Shown here piece by piece: positions 51,028-60,054 of a DNA stretch of 64,000 nt. Each line of letters begins with the position of its first letter. The first letter of the stretch is position 1. Source of the DNA: Streptomyces roseirectus (GTDB lineage Bacteria; Actinomycetota; Actinomycetes; Streptomycetales; Streptomycetaceae); the NCBI RefSeq assembly GCF_014489635.1, contig NZ_CP060828.1, positions 2,580,001 to 2,644,000 of the forward strand, in the 5' to 3' direction. A model generated the notes under the pieces. That model was not told where the DNA came from. It ran no database searches and saw only the letters and a program-made list of their open reading frames with translations. Both the position numbers and the translations under genes were made by a program.

Positions 51028-52977
51028 TCACCGGATCGGCCGGTGGACGTTCTCCTTCGTGGACGGTCCCGGTGTGGCGTCCGCGATCCAGGGGCCCTCG
51101 CCCGAGGGGTCGACGATGCCGGACTCCAGCCACTCGTAGGCGCCGCCGAGGACGCCCTTGACGACCTTGCGGTCCACGTCGTCCGTGTTGGCCCACAGGC
51201 GGCCGAAGAGTTCGTCGACCCGGAGGCGGGACTGGCGGCAGAAGGCGTCGGCCAACTGGTACGCCTCGCGCCCGTGTTCACCGCGGGAGCGCAGGTGTTC
51301 CGCGCGCACGCAGGCCGCGCTCATCGCGAACAGCTCGGCCCCGATGTCGACGATCCGGCCGAGGAACCCCTGTTTCGTCTCCAGCCGACCCTGCCAGCGG
51401 GACATGGCGTAGAAGGTGGACCGGGCGAGCTTGCGGGAGTGGCGCTCGACGTACCGCAGGTGCGCGGCGAGGTCGATACCGTGCTTGAAGTCGTCGTAGG
51501 CGGTGGGCAGTTGGCCCGCGCCGAGGACGAGTTTCGGCAGCCAGCGGGCGTAGAAGGCGCCGGCCTGCGCGCCCGCCCTCGCCTTGTCGCCGAGGGACTT
51601 GTCGGGGTCGATGAGGTCGCCGGCGACGGAGAGGTGGGCGTCGACGGCCTCGCGGGCGATGATGAGGTGCATGATCTCGGTCGAGCCCTCGAAGATGCGG
51701 TTGATGCGCAGGTCGCGGACCAACTGCTCGGCGGGCACGGCCCGTTCACCGCGCGCCCGCAGCGACTCGGCGGTCTCGAAGCCGCGTCCGCCGCGGATCT
51801 GGACGAGTTCGTCGGCGATGAGGCAGCCCATCTCGGAGCCGTAGAGCTTCGCGAGGGCGGCCTCGATGCGGATGTCGTTGCGGTCCTCGTCGGCCATCTG
51901 CGAGGAGAGGTCGACAACGGCCTCCAGGGCGAAGGTCGTTGCGGCGATGAAGCTGATCTTCGCGCCGACCGCTTCGTGCAACGCGACGGGTTTTCCCCAC
52001 TGTTCACGCGCCCCGGACCACTCGCGGGCGATCTTCAGGGCCCACTTGCCGGCGCCGACGCACATCGCGGGCAGGGAGAGCCGGCCGGTGTTGAGGGTGG
52101 TGAGCGCGATCTTCAGACCGGCGCCCTCGGGGCCGACGCGGTTCGCGGCGGGCACCCGTACCCGGTGGAAACGGGTGACGCCGTTCTCGATGCCGCGCAG
52201 GCCCATGAAGGCGTTGCGGTGCTCGACGGTGATCCCCTCGGAGTCCGCCTCGACGACGAACGCCGTGATGCCGCCCTTGTGCCCCTCGGACACCGGGACG
52301 CGGGCCATGACGACCAGCAGATCGGCGACGACCCCGTTGGTGGTCCAGAGTTTCACGCCGTCGAGGACATAATCGTCCCCCTCAGGTATGGCTGTCGTCG
52401 CGAGGCGGGCCGGGTCGGAGCCGACGTCCGGTTCGGTGAGCAGGAACGCGCTGAGGGCGGTCGTCGCGCAGCGCGGCAGGAACGTGTCCTTCTGCTCCTG
52501 GGTGCCGAAGATCTTCAGGGGCTGGGGGACGCCGATCGACTGGTGTGCGGACAGGAGCGCGCCGAGCGCGGGGTTCGCGGAGCCGACGAGGGCGAGGGCC
52601 TTGTTGTAGTGGACCTGGGTGAGTCCGAGGCCGCCGTACTTCGTATCGATCTTCATGCCGAGCGCGCCGAGGTCCTTGAGCCCGTTCACCGTCTCGTCGG
52701 GGATGCGCGCCTCGCGTTCGATGCGGGCGGAGTCCACCTTCGTCTCGCAGAAGTCGCGCAGCGCCGTGAGGAATTCCTCGCCGCGGCGGGCGTCGTCGTC
52801 GGGCGGGACGGGGTGCGGGTGGATCAGGTCGAGGCGGAAGCGGCCGAGGAAGAGTTCCTTGGCGAAGCTGGGTTTGCGCCAGTCCTGTTCCCGGGCCGCC
52901 TCGGCGACCTGCCTGGCCTCGCGTTCAGAAACGGAGGAGCCGGAGGAGCCGGACGGCTGTGCGTGTGGTGCGGACAT
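51028..52977 (-). CDS. Acyl-CoA dehydrogenase, long form
   Basis: 649 residues. FAD enzyme of fatty-acid beta-oxidation. The family run is complete: [96 protein letters not shown]-terminal extension of about 150 helical residues gives the VLCAD-like long form. The ATG at 52977 has GAGGTGA five bases upstream. It is divergent from the LacI-type gene and probably unrelated to sugar use. Confidence 0.9.
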   Translation of the reverse strand: MSAPHAQPSGSSGSSVSEREARQVAEAAREQDWRKPSFAKELFLGRFRLDLIHPHPVPPDDDARRGEEFLTALRDFCETKVDSARIEREARIPDETVNGLKDLGALGMKIDTKYGGLGLTQVHYNKALALVGSANPALGALLSAHQSIGVPQPLKIFGTQEQKDTFLPRCATTALSAFLLTEPDVGSDPARLATTAIPEGDDYVLDGVKLWTTNGVVADLLVVMARVPVSEGHKGGITAFVVEADSEGITVEHRNAFMGLRGIENGVTRFHRVRVPAANRVGPEGAGLKIALTTLNTGRLSLPAMCVGAGKWALKIAREWSGAREQWGKPVALHEAVGAKISFIAATTFALEAVVDLSSQMADEDRNDIRIEAALAKLYGSEMGCLIADELVQIRGGRGFETAESLRARGERAVPAEQLVRDLRINRIFEGSTEIMHLIIAREAVDAHLSVAGDLIDPDKSLGDKARAGAQAGAFYARWLPKLVLGAGQLPTAYDDFKHGIDLAAHLRYVERHSRKLARSTFYAMSRWQGRLETKQGFLGRIVDIGAELFAMSAACVRAEHLRSRGEHGREAYQLADAFCRQSRLRVDELFGRLWANTDDVDRKVVKGVLGGAYEWLESGIVDPSGEGPWIADATPGPSTKENVHRPIR

Positions 52978-53108
52978 GAGGATCACCTCGCCGCGGATCG
53001 GGGTGTTCGGGACGTCTGGTTACCGATCGGTTCTACTGGATCGTTTACCCGATAACGGCCGCCCCGACCACCCTTCGCGCGGCCGCCCGGCCCGCTCCGG
53101 AGTGATAA

Positions 53109-53122
53109 TCGAAGCGCTTCGA
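53109..53122. promoter_or_regulatory. LacI-type operator, distal copy
   Basis: Perfect 14-bp palindrome TCGAAGCGCTTCGA with the central CG pair typical of LacI/GalR-family operators. A TGATAAT -10-like sequence ends at its first base (53103-53109). It lies 109 bases before the regulator's start codon, between the regulator and the acyl-CoA dehydrogenase gene. Confidence 0.75.
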
Positions 53123-53199
53123 CAACCTATGGACACCCGTCCCCCACTGAAGCTACTGTCAAAGCACCCTCTCACCCGCCCTGTTCGCAACGCGCACTG

Positions 53200-53211
53200 T
53201 CGAAGCGCTTC
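53200..53211. promoter_or_regulatory. LacI-type operator, proximal copy
   Basis: TCGAAGCGCTTC repeats the distal operator's core GAAGCGCTTC exactly (53202-53211), 91 bases downstream of it and 20 bases before the regulator's ATG. The pair suggests autoregulation with possible DNA looping. Confidence 0.75.
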
Positions 53212-53230
53212 ACAAAGCTTGGAGAGCTGG

Positions 53231-54238
53231 ATGGTCACCCTCGCCGAGGTCGCCCAGCACGCCGGAGTCTCGGCGAGCACGGTGAGCTATGTCCTCAGCG
53301 GAAAGCGGTCGATCTCCGCGACCACCCGGCAGCGGGTCGAGCAGAGCATCCGGGAGCTGGGGTACCACCCGAACGCGGGCGCGCGGGCGCTGGCGAGCAG
53401 CCGCTCGAACATCGTCGCGCTGATGATCCCGCTGCGCACCGACATGTATATGCCGGTGATGATGGAGATCTCCATCGCGGTGGCGACGGCCGCGCGCGGC
53501 TACGGCTACGACATCCTGCTGCTGACCGGCCAGGAGGGCCCGGACGCGGTGCGCAGGGTGACCGGCAGCGGGCTGGCCGACGGGATGATCCTCATGGACG
53601 TCCAACTCGACGACGAGCGGCTGCCGTTGCTGCGCACGACCAAGCGTCCGTCGGTACTGATCGGGCTGCCCGCCGACCCCTCCGGGCTGACCTGCGTCGA
53701 CCTCGACTGGAGCGCGACGGGCGCGCTGTGCGTCGACCACCTCGCGGGGCTCGGGCACCGGGACATCGCCGTCATCGGCGAGGCGCCCGGCGTCTACGAG
53801 CGGCACACCGGGTTCGCGGTCCGCACGCTGGACGGACTGCGGGAGCGGGCGCGGGAGTTGGGCGTGCGGGCGCTGCACCGGCCGTGCGAGGCCGGGTACG
53901 ACGCGCTCGCGGCGACGCTGGCCCGGATCTTCGACGAGCGGCCCGCGACGACGGGGTTCGTCGTCCAGAACGAGTCGGCGGTCGAGCCGCTGCTCTCGCT
54001 GCTGCGCCAGCAGGGGCGGGCGGTGCCGGAGGACGTGTCGGTGGTCGCGATCTGCCCCGACCAGGTGGCGACCCAGGCCCCGGTCCGGCTGACGTCGGTG
54101 GCGATCCCGGCGGCCGAGATGGGGCGGCGGGCGATGGAACAGCTCGTCGCCAAGCTGGAGGGGCGGGGCAGTGCCGAAGTGGCGCTGATCGCCCCGGAGT
54201 TGACGGTCCGGGCGAGCACGGGTCCGGGCCAGGTCTGA
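53231..54238 (+). CDS. LacI-family transcriptional regulator
   Basis: 335 residues. Helix-turn-helix TLAEVAQHAGVSASTVSYVLSGKR at 3-26 with hinge helix NAGARALASSRSN. A periplasmic-binding-protein-like effector domain follows. The ATG is preceded by GGAGAG. Two palindromic sites lie just upstream, and the GH31 gene follows by 78 bases in the same direction. It most likely represses itself, the GH31 gene and perhaps the divergent glycosidase run; the inducer would be a xyloglucan-derived sugar (inference). Confidence 0.92.
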   Translation: MVTLAEVAQHAGVSASTVSYVLSGKRSISATTRQRVEQSIRELGYHPNAGARALASSRSNIVALMIPLRTDMYMPVMMEISIAVATAARGYGYDILLLTGQEGPDAVRRVTGSGLADGMILMDVQLDDERLPLLRTTKRPSVLIGLPADPSGLTCVDLDWSATGALCVDHLAGLGHRDIAVIGEAPGVYERHTGFAVRTLDGLRERARELGVRALHRPCEAGYDALAATLARIFDERPATTGFVVQNESAVEPLLSLLRQQGRAVPEDVSVVAICPDQVATQAPVRLTSVAIPAAEMGRRAMEQLVAKLEGRGSAEVALIAPELTVRASTGPGQV

Positions 54239-54316
54239 CGCACTGTCACTTCTGTTTACCGGGCGCCTTGTCGAAGGCGTCCACAGGTCCGCACGCCTCC
54301 CTTCAGGAGCCGCCTC

Positions 54317-56371
54317 ATGACTCTGCCTGTCGACAAGCCGCTCACCGAGACGCCGCCCAAGGTCAGTCTGGCCCAGTCCTCCCCCACCGTCGGGACGTTC
54401 CGTGAGCGCGGTGGCGCGCTGGAGTGGAGCGGCCGGCAGGAGACCGTACGCGTCGAGCCGTGGGGGCCGGACGCCGTCCGGGTGCGGGCCAGGCTCGGCG
54501 GGCCGGTGCTGCCGGAGCTGCCGGGGGCCCTCCTTGAGACGCCGCCGCCGTCCGAGTCCGTCGTCAAACTCGCCGAGGGCGTGGGGCGGTTGACGGTCGG
54601 CGCGCTGACCGTCGAGGTGAGCGGCGAGGGGCTGATCCGGTTCCTGTCGACCGACTCCGGCGAGGAGATCCTCGCCGAGGAGCGGGCGCACTTCTGGTGG
54701 CCGGGCTCGCGGCTCTACACGGCCGTCGGCAACGGCTACCACCGGCTGGAGCAGCGGTTCGCCGCCTACGACGACGAGCGGCTGTACGGGCTCGGGCAGC
54801 ACCAGCACGGGAAGTTCGACCAGAAGGGTCTGGTCCTCGACCTGGTGCAGCGCAACGCCGAGGTCAACATCCCGGTCCTGACGTCGAGTCGGGGCTACAC
54901 GCTGCTGTGGAACAACCCGGCGGTCGGGCGCGTGGAGCTGGCGCACAACGGGACGCGGTGGGTCGCGGACTCGGCGCGGCAGATCGACTACTGGATCACC
55001 GCCGGCACCCCGGCCGACGGGCAGCGGCGCTACAGCGCGGTGACCGGGCGCACCCCGATGCTGCCGGAGTGGGCGGCCGGGTTCTGGCAGTGCAAGCTGC
55101 GCTACCGCACGCAGGACGAACTCCTGGGCGTGGCACGGGAGTACAAGCGCCGGGGGCTGCCGCTGGCGGCGATCGTGTGCGACTTCTTCCACTGGACGCA
55201 CCTCGGGGAGTGGAAGTTCGACCCGGCGGAGTGGCCCGACCCGGCCGGGATGGTCCGTGAACTCGCCGAGATGGGCGTCAAGTTGGTCGTCTCCGTGTGG
55301 CCGTCCGTGTCGCCGCTGTCGGAGAACCACCCGGTGATGGAGCAGCGCGGGTACTTCATCGGCACGCAGTACGGGCCGATGGCGCACGCCGACTGGCCGG
55401 ACAAGGGCGTCGCCTCGACCGTGCAGGTCGCCTTCTACGACGCGACCAACCCCGAGGCGCGGGAGTTCGTGTGGTCGCGGATCCGCGACAACTACCTCGC
55501 CCCGTACGGGATCACGGCGTTCTGGCTGGACGCGTGCGAGCCGGAGCTGAAGCCGGGCTTCTCGGAGAACCTGCGGTACTGGGCGGGGCCGGGACTTGAG
55601 GTCGGCAACCTCTATCCGCTGGAGAACGCGCGGGCGTTCGCGGAGGGTCTGGGCGCGGAGGGCGAGGAGGTCATCACCCTCAACCGGTCGGCGTGGGCGG
55701 GCAGTCAGCGCTACGGGGCCGCGCTGTGGTCGGGCGACATCGGCACGGACTTCCCGACGCTGCGCCGGCAGATCGCCGCCGGGCTCAACACCGCGCTGTC
55801 CGGCATCCCCTGGTGGAACACGGACATCGGCGGCTTCCACGGCGGCGACCCTGACGACCCCGCGTACCGCGAGGTCATGGTCCGCTGGTTCCAGTTCGGG
55901 GCGCTGTCGCCGCTGATGCGGCTGCACGGGTTCCGTGACCCGGGGATGCCGCTGGGCCCGGAGATGACCGGCGGGCCCAACGAGATCTGGTCGTACGGGA
56001 CCGAGGCGGCCACGATCATGGCCGAGTACCTGCGGCTGCGCGAACGGCTGCGGCCGTACGTCCTCGACGTCATGCGCGAGGCCCACGAGGAGGGGCTGCC
56101 GCCGATGCGCCCGCTGTTCCTGGAGTTCCCCGAGGACCGGGCGAGTTGGGGCGTCGACGACACGTACCTCTTCGGCCGCGACCTGCTCGTCGCGCCGGTC
56201 CTGACGGCCGGGGCGACGACCCGCACGGTGTACCTCCCGGCGGGGGCGCGGTGGACGGACGCGTGGACGGGCGCCGCGTACGAGGGGGGTGCGACGGTGA
56301 CCGTCGACGCGCCGCTGGAGCGGATCCCGCTGTTCCTGCGGGACGGGGCGCGGTTGCCGATCGCGCGGTAG
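54317..56371 (+). CDS. GH31 glycosidase, probable alpha-xylosidase
   Basis: 684 residues, no signal peptide, so intracellular. Glycoside hydrolase family 31: nucleophile in FWLDACEPE (D405) and acid/base in WSGDIGTDF (D474), with the IPWWNTDIGGF and WFQFGALSPLMRLHG blocks. Its N-terminal beta domain and WLDxxEP motif are closer to YicI-type alpha-xylosidases than to maltase-type members. Removing alpha-1,6-xylose from xyloglucan oligosaccharides fits the neighbouring enzymes; alpha-glucosidase activity is not excluded. Second gene after the LacI regulator. Confidence 0.85.
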   Translation: MTLPVDKPLTETPPKVSLAQSSPTVGTFRERGGALEWSGRQETVRVEPWGPDAVRVRARLGGPVLPELPGALLETPPPSESVVKLAEGVGRLTVGALTVEVSGEGLIRFLSTDSGEEILAEERAHFWWPGSRLYTAVGNGYHRLEQRFAAYDDERLYGLGQHQHGKFDQKGLVLDLVQRNAEVNIPVLTSSRGYTLLWNNPAVGRVELAHNGTRWVADSARQIDYWITAGTPADGQRRYSAVTGRTPMLPEWAAGFWQCKLRYRTQDELLGVAREYKRRGLPLAAIVCDFFHWTHLGEWKFDPAEWPDPAGMVRELAEMGVKLVVSVWPSVSPLSENHPVMEQRGYFIGTQYGPMAHADWPDKGVASTVQVAFYDATNPEAREFVWSRIRDNYLAPYGITAFWLDACEPELKPGFSENLRYWAGPGLEVGNLYPLENARAFAEGLGAEGEEVITLNRSAWAGSQRYGAALWSGDIGTDFPTLRRQIAAGLNTALSGIPWWNTDIGGFHGGDPDDPAYREVMVRWFQFGALSPLMRLHGFRDPGMPLGPEMTGGPNEIWSYGTEAATIMAEYLRLRERLRPYVLDVMREAHEEGLPPMRPLFLEFPEDRASWGVDDTYLFGRDLLVAPVLTAGATTRTVYLPAGARWTDAWTGAAYEGGATVTVDAPLERIPLFLRDGARLPIAR

Positions 56372-56389
56372 AAGGCGCGTGACGTGAGA

Positions 56390-56423
56390 AGCCGGCCCTC
56401 GTCCTCGCGGACGGGGGCCGGCT
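56390..56423. terminator. Bidirectional terminator between GH31 and chorismate mutase genes
   Basis: AGCCGGCCC-T-CGTCC and GGACG-G-GGGCCGGCT form a 15-bp stem with one T-G wobble around the tetraloop TCGC, between convergent genes. Confidence 0.9.
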
Positions 56424-56438
56424 CGTTCTCCGGGTCGG

Positions 56439-57068
56439 TCAGCTCTCGCAGACCGACGGCAGCGCCCGGACCAGGGCCTTCGTGTGGAGGCGGTCCAGGT
56501 GGCGCTCGTGGCGGACCTGGGCGGCGGAGACAGCCAGCTCGGGGTAGCAGAGGAAGGACGCGCGGTCGTCGGCGGTCGCGGCGAGCGCCTTGACCAGCTC
56601 GGTGTTGATCCGGTTGATCTCGACGCGGACGACGCTGAGGTCGGGGCGCGTGGTGGGCGCCTCGTCCGGGTGGTCGGTCCAGCGCTGGAAGAGGGCGCGC
56701 TGGACCAGCTTGTTGGCCTCGATCTGGTCGCGGAAGACCGCGCGGACGGCGTCGGGGTCGGCGCCGAGCTGCTGAGCCTGCGCGGCGACCGTGTCGAGGA
56801 CCTGCTGCTCGCGGGCCGGGTCGTCGATGGGGCTGCTGGTGCCGAACTTGGCGGCCGCGACCAGGTCGGCGGTGGCCAGGCGCTGGGCGGCGAGGTCGGC
56901 GATGGTGTGGAGGGTGGGGGCGTCGGCCGTCGCGGTGTCCGCGGTGGCCGTGCGGGAGGCCGCCTGGGTCGCCGGAGCCGCGACCGCGGTGCCGGTCGCC
57001 CCGAGGGCGACGGCCGCGGCCACGGCCAGCGTGGTCAGGGCGCGGCGTGTGGGGGTGGTGTTGTGCAT
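56439..57068 (-). CDS. Secreted chorismate mutase (AroQ-gamma type)
   Basis: 209 residues. Signal peptide at about 1-30 (ALTTLAVAAAVALGATGTAVAAP). An all-helical mutase domain follows: ADLAAQRLATADLVAAAKF, DPAREQQVLDTVAAQAQQLG, VRAVFRDQIEANKLVQRALF. This matches exported chorismate mutases such as the M. tuberculosis Rv1885c enzyme. I used the ATG at 57068, though its GAGGG is only two bases away; an in-frame ATG at 57095 has no ribosome-binding site. Chorismate has no known use outside the cell, so its role is unclear. Confidence 0.82.
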   Translation of the reverse strand: MHNTTPTRRALTTLAVAAAVALGATGTAVAAPATQAASRTATADTATADAPTLHTIADLAAQRLATADLVAAAKFGTSSPIDDPAREQQVLDTVAAQAQQLGADPDAVRAVFRDQIEANKLVQRALFQRWTDHPDEAPTTRPDLSVVRVEINRINTELVKALAATADDRASFLCYPELAVSAAQVRHERHLDRLHTKALVRALPSVCES

Positions 57069-57102
57069 ACCCTCATCAAACCCTGCCCCGGCCATGGTTT
57101 GG

Positions 57103-57816
57103 TCAACTACTGCTGACGGTCAGGTTGTTTGTCGTAAAGTTCAGACCACCGGACGAGCTGGTGATCTCGTACCCGAACTGCACGTCACCGATGGTGACGT
57201 TGCCGAACCAGCCCTTGGTGTCCTTGATCCACTTCAGGATCGGCAGGATCTGGACGGTGCCGGAGGTCGAGTTCGAGGTCCGGATGAACGAGAAGACCTG
57301 GTTCGCGCCGTTGGTCCCCTTGTAGACGGACCAGGAGTGCCCGCCCAGCGTCACGTTGCCCTGGGCGGTGCCCAGCGGCCCGACCGCCCCGGTCTTGTTG
57401 ACCCAGAGCATGATCTCGTACGCGTGGTTGGTGTCCCAGATGTCGTACGACGTGTTGTACGCGCCGGACGACGGGACCGAGACGTTGTAGCTGCTGTTCA
57501 GCGAGCCCAGCGAGGTGATCGTCTTGTTGATCGCCTTCGTGGAGTTCGGGTACGACTTGATGCCGCCGGTGTTGGGGTGGTTGGCGTTCACGCCCCAGTT
57601 GGTGCCGGAGTTGGCCCAGAAGCACTGGCTGCCTGCGCCCGAGCCCCAGATGTTGTTGTAGAGCGTGTAGCCGTTGAGGTTGGTGTTGCCCCACTGGTCG
57701 CAGGTGCTCCAGACGGCCGCCGAGGCGGGGGCGGAGGCGACGCCGACGGTGACGCCGAGCGCCAGTGCGGGGGCGATCAGGACCTTGACGGCCCGGGTGA
57801 GTGTGCGGGATGCCAT
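57103..57816 (-). CDS. Secreted GH12 endoglucanase/xyloglucanase
   Basis: 237 residues. Signal peptide at about 1-34 ending ASA. Glycoside hydrolase family 12 jelly-roll: STCDQWGNTNLNGYTLYNN, the catalytic glutamates in AYEIMLWVN and GYEITSSSGG, and NTGGIKSYPN. Members cut beta-1,4-glucans, some preferring xyloglucan. No carbohydrate-binding module is present. I took the ATG at 57816 (AAAGGGA upstream). It is 48 bases after the GH95 stop and is likely the last gene of the glycosidase run. Confidence 0.9.
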   Translation of the reverse strand: MASRTLTRAVKVLIAPALALGVTVGVASAPASAAVWSTCDQWGNTNLNGYTLYNNIWGSGAGSQCFWANSGTNWGVNANHPNTGGIKSYPNSTKAINKTITSLGSLNSSYNVSVPSSGAYNTSYDIWDTNHAYEIMLWVNKTGAVGPLGTAQGNVTLGGHSWSVYKGTNGANQVFSFIRTSNSTSGTVQILPILKWIKDTKGWFGNVTIGDVQFGYEITSSSGGLNFTTNNLTVSSS

Positions 57817-57864
57817 GGTGTCCCTTTCCATGGGTGGGGGGAAATACCGTGTTTTCCGGGGGAG

Positions 57865-60054
57865 TTACCACGTCCCCAGGGTGAGGACGTGGTCTTCTCC
57901 GGCGACGAGGGCAAGCTCTCGTACGCCGGTGGAAGTCCGCAGCTCCACACGGAGCGTGCGTGTCGGCCGGACGACGGCCCTGGCGCCGTCCGTGTCCCAG
58001 TCGAGGTCGATCTCCGCGCCGAACCTCGTCCGCACGCCCCGGAGTCGGCCCTCGGCGAGCGCCGGCGCGGGTGCGGGGAGGAGGACGAGGCGGGTGGGGG
58101 TCGACTGGATCAGCGCCTCGATGAGGACGGTCGGCAGGGTGTGCGCGGCGTCCGCGTTGTAGACGTGGCGGTGGGGGTAGTGGGCGCTCATCAGGGAGGC
58201 GTGGAAGAAGTCGCCGTCCAGGACGGCCGCGAGGGCGTTCCCGACGCGGGCACCGTCCCTCAACCGGGCGGCGATCAGGGCGTGGTGGAGGTGGCCGTGC
58301 GCCGAGTCGTTCTCGGCGCCGCGCAGTTCGAGGGCCCGGTGGGCGGCCTCGGCGAGGTCGGGGGTGTCGTAGGGGGTGATCTCGTCCAGGGGCCAGACGC
58401 CGTAGAGGTGGCTCAAGTGGCGGTGGTCGTAGGTGTCTTCGAGCCCCGGCCAGGCCCATTCGGCGAGCGCGCCGTCCGCGTTGACCCGGTGGGGCGGGAG
58501 GCGGTGGGCGAGGGCTCTCCAGCGGGCGGCGCGGGCAGGGTCTTCGGAGTGGTGGTCGGCTGCTGCGAGGAGGGCGTGGCGGGCGGCCGAGAGGTCCATG
58601 GCCGCGTTGAGCGCGCCCCAACTGCCGTTCGCGGGGCGGTTCTCGGGGGAGTACGAGGGGACGACGACCAGTTGGCCCCGGTCGTCGGTGCGGGTCAGGA
58701 AGTCCTCGTAGAACTCGGCGAGTTCGGCCAGTGCCGAGGCAGTGCGGGGGTCTCGGGTGCCGGTCGTCTCGTCGTGGTCGACGAGGGGCTTGAGGAGCCA
58801 GTCCGCGCCGGCCGTCCAGAGGTGGAGGGGGTAGGCGCGGTTGAAGTGGAAGGAGTGGCCGGAGGTGCCGTCGGTGTGGGCGGGGGCGACGATGCCCCGG
58901 GTGCCGAAGACGGCTCGGGCGTTGGCGCGCCAGTCGTCGAGCTGACCCTCGATCAGGTTGCGCAGGGCCGCGGTCACTTCGGGGAGGGCGGCGCTCGCGG
59001 CGGACGACGTCTGGAGGTTGAGGTTGGCGTCGAGGGTGAACGCGCCGGACCAGGCGGTGTCCCAGTCGCCGGTCCACAGGCCGGTGAGGCGGGGCGGGAG
59101 GGCGCCGGAGGAGGAGAGGAGGTGGTAACGGCCGGCGGCGAAGAGGCGTTCCAGGAGGGCGGGTTCGGCCGGGGATTTCAACAACTCCGAGCCGGGGAGG
59201 GCGCGTTGGCTGGGGTCGGCGTGCAGGTCGAGGGCGACGCGGTGATAGGCGTCGCGGTGTAGGGGGAGGTGGCGGGCGAGGAGGGCGGTGTAGTCGGCCG
59301 CCTCGGGGAGTGCGGGGTCGGTGGCGTGCCGGTGGACCCGGGTGAGGAGCAGGGCCGCTTCGGCGCCCTCGACACGGACTCCCGTCGTGGTGAGGGAGAT
59401 GGTGCCGCCGGTGACGAGGAGTCGGGTGCGGCCGGTGTACGTCTCGGTGCTGCCGGGGTAGCGGGCGCGGAGGGTGAGGAGGGCGCCGTCGGGGGTGAGG
59501 GCGGTGGTGTGGGAGACCGTCAAGTCGTCGGGGGCGCCGGGGAGTCGGTGGTCGAGGGTGAGGTCGAAGGTCAGCGCGGGGGCGGTGATCTGCTGGACGA
59601 TCACGTCGTCGGCGCGGGAGACGAAGGCGCGGCTCGTCCAGTCGGCGTCGGTCGCGGTGGTCTCGCCGGTCGTGAAGTCGACGGTGCGGCGGTAGCCGTG
59701 GGTGGGGGCGGGGGCGTCGCGCCGGACGCGGGTCTGGAAGGCGGGGTGGAAGGGCTGGACCCACCGGAGGGGGCGGTGGTCGGTGAAGTCCTCGGCGGCG
59801 GTGAGGTCTCCGGCCAGCAACCGGTCCTGGACGCCCGCGAGTTGGCCGGCCAGTTCGGGGGCGCGGGCGTGTTCGGAGCCGTTGGGGCGGACGAGGGTGT
59901 GGTGGGTGACGATCACCCGGTCGTCGCGGGGGTCGCCGAGGACGAGGGCGCCGTGGTGGCCGTTGCCGCTGAGGTAGCCGTCCTCCCAGCGGTCGGCGGG
60001 GGCGGGTTCCCAGGTGCCGTGGGCGGGGTCGTGGTGGGACATGCCGCCGATCAT
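57865..60054 (-). CDS. GH95 alpha-1,2-L-fucosidase
   Basis: 729 residues, no signal peptide. Family 95 pattern: N-terminal AVPADRWEDGYLSGNGHHGALVLG-like start (AGxxPxGNGxxGA in relatives) with the (alpha/alpha)6 core. PSYSPENRPANG near 466-477 is followed by HRHLSHLYGVWPLDEI and ENDSAHGHLHHALIAARLRDG. Relatives release terminal alpha-1,2-fucose from xyloglucan side chains. The ATG at 60054 overlaps the GH42 stop (ATGA); ATG at 60042 is an alternative start. Some family members are galactosidases, so substrate is inferred from context. Confidence 0.85.
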   Translation of the reverse strand: MIGGMSHHDPAHGTWEPAPADRWEDGYLSGNGHHGALVLGDPRDDRVIVTHHTLVRPNGSEHARAPELAGQLAGVQDRLLAGDLTAAEDFTDHRPLRWVQPFHPAFQTRVRRDAPAPTHGYRRTVDFTTGETTATDADWTSRAFVSRADDVIVQQITAPALTFDLTLDHRLPGAPDDLTVSHTTALTPDGALLTLRARYPGSTETYTGRTRLLVTGGTISLTTTGVRVEGAEAALLLTRVHRHATDPALPEAADYTALLARHLPLHRDAYHRVALDLHADPSQRALPGSELLKSPAEPALLERLFAAGRYHLLSSSGALPPRLTGLWTGDWDTAWSGAFTLDANLNLQTSSAASAALPEVTAALRNLIEGQLDDWRANARAVFGTRGIVAPAHTDGTSGHSFHFNRAYPLHLWTAGADWLLKPLVDHDETTGTRDPRTASALAELAEFYEDFLTRTDDRGQLVVVPSYSPENRPANGSWGALNAAMDLSAARHALLAAADHHSEDPARAARWRALAHRLPPHRVNADGALAEWAWPGLEDTYDHRHLSHLYGVWPLDEITPYDTPDLAEAAHRALELRGAENDSAHGHLHHALIAARLRDGARVGNALAAVLDGDFFHASLMSAHYPHRHVYNADAAHTLPTVLIEALIQSTPTRLVLLPAPAPALAEGRLRGVRTRFGAEIDLDWDTDGARAVVRPTRTLRVELRTSTGVRELALVAGEDHVLTLGTW

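Noticed and set aside
54264..54279. CGCCTT-GTCG-AAGGCG between the LacI-family and GH31 genes as a third operator
   Set aside because: It has a 4-base loop and a different sequence from the two GAAGCGCTTC palindromes; it is more likely a small mRNA hairpin.
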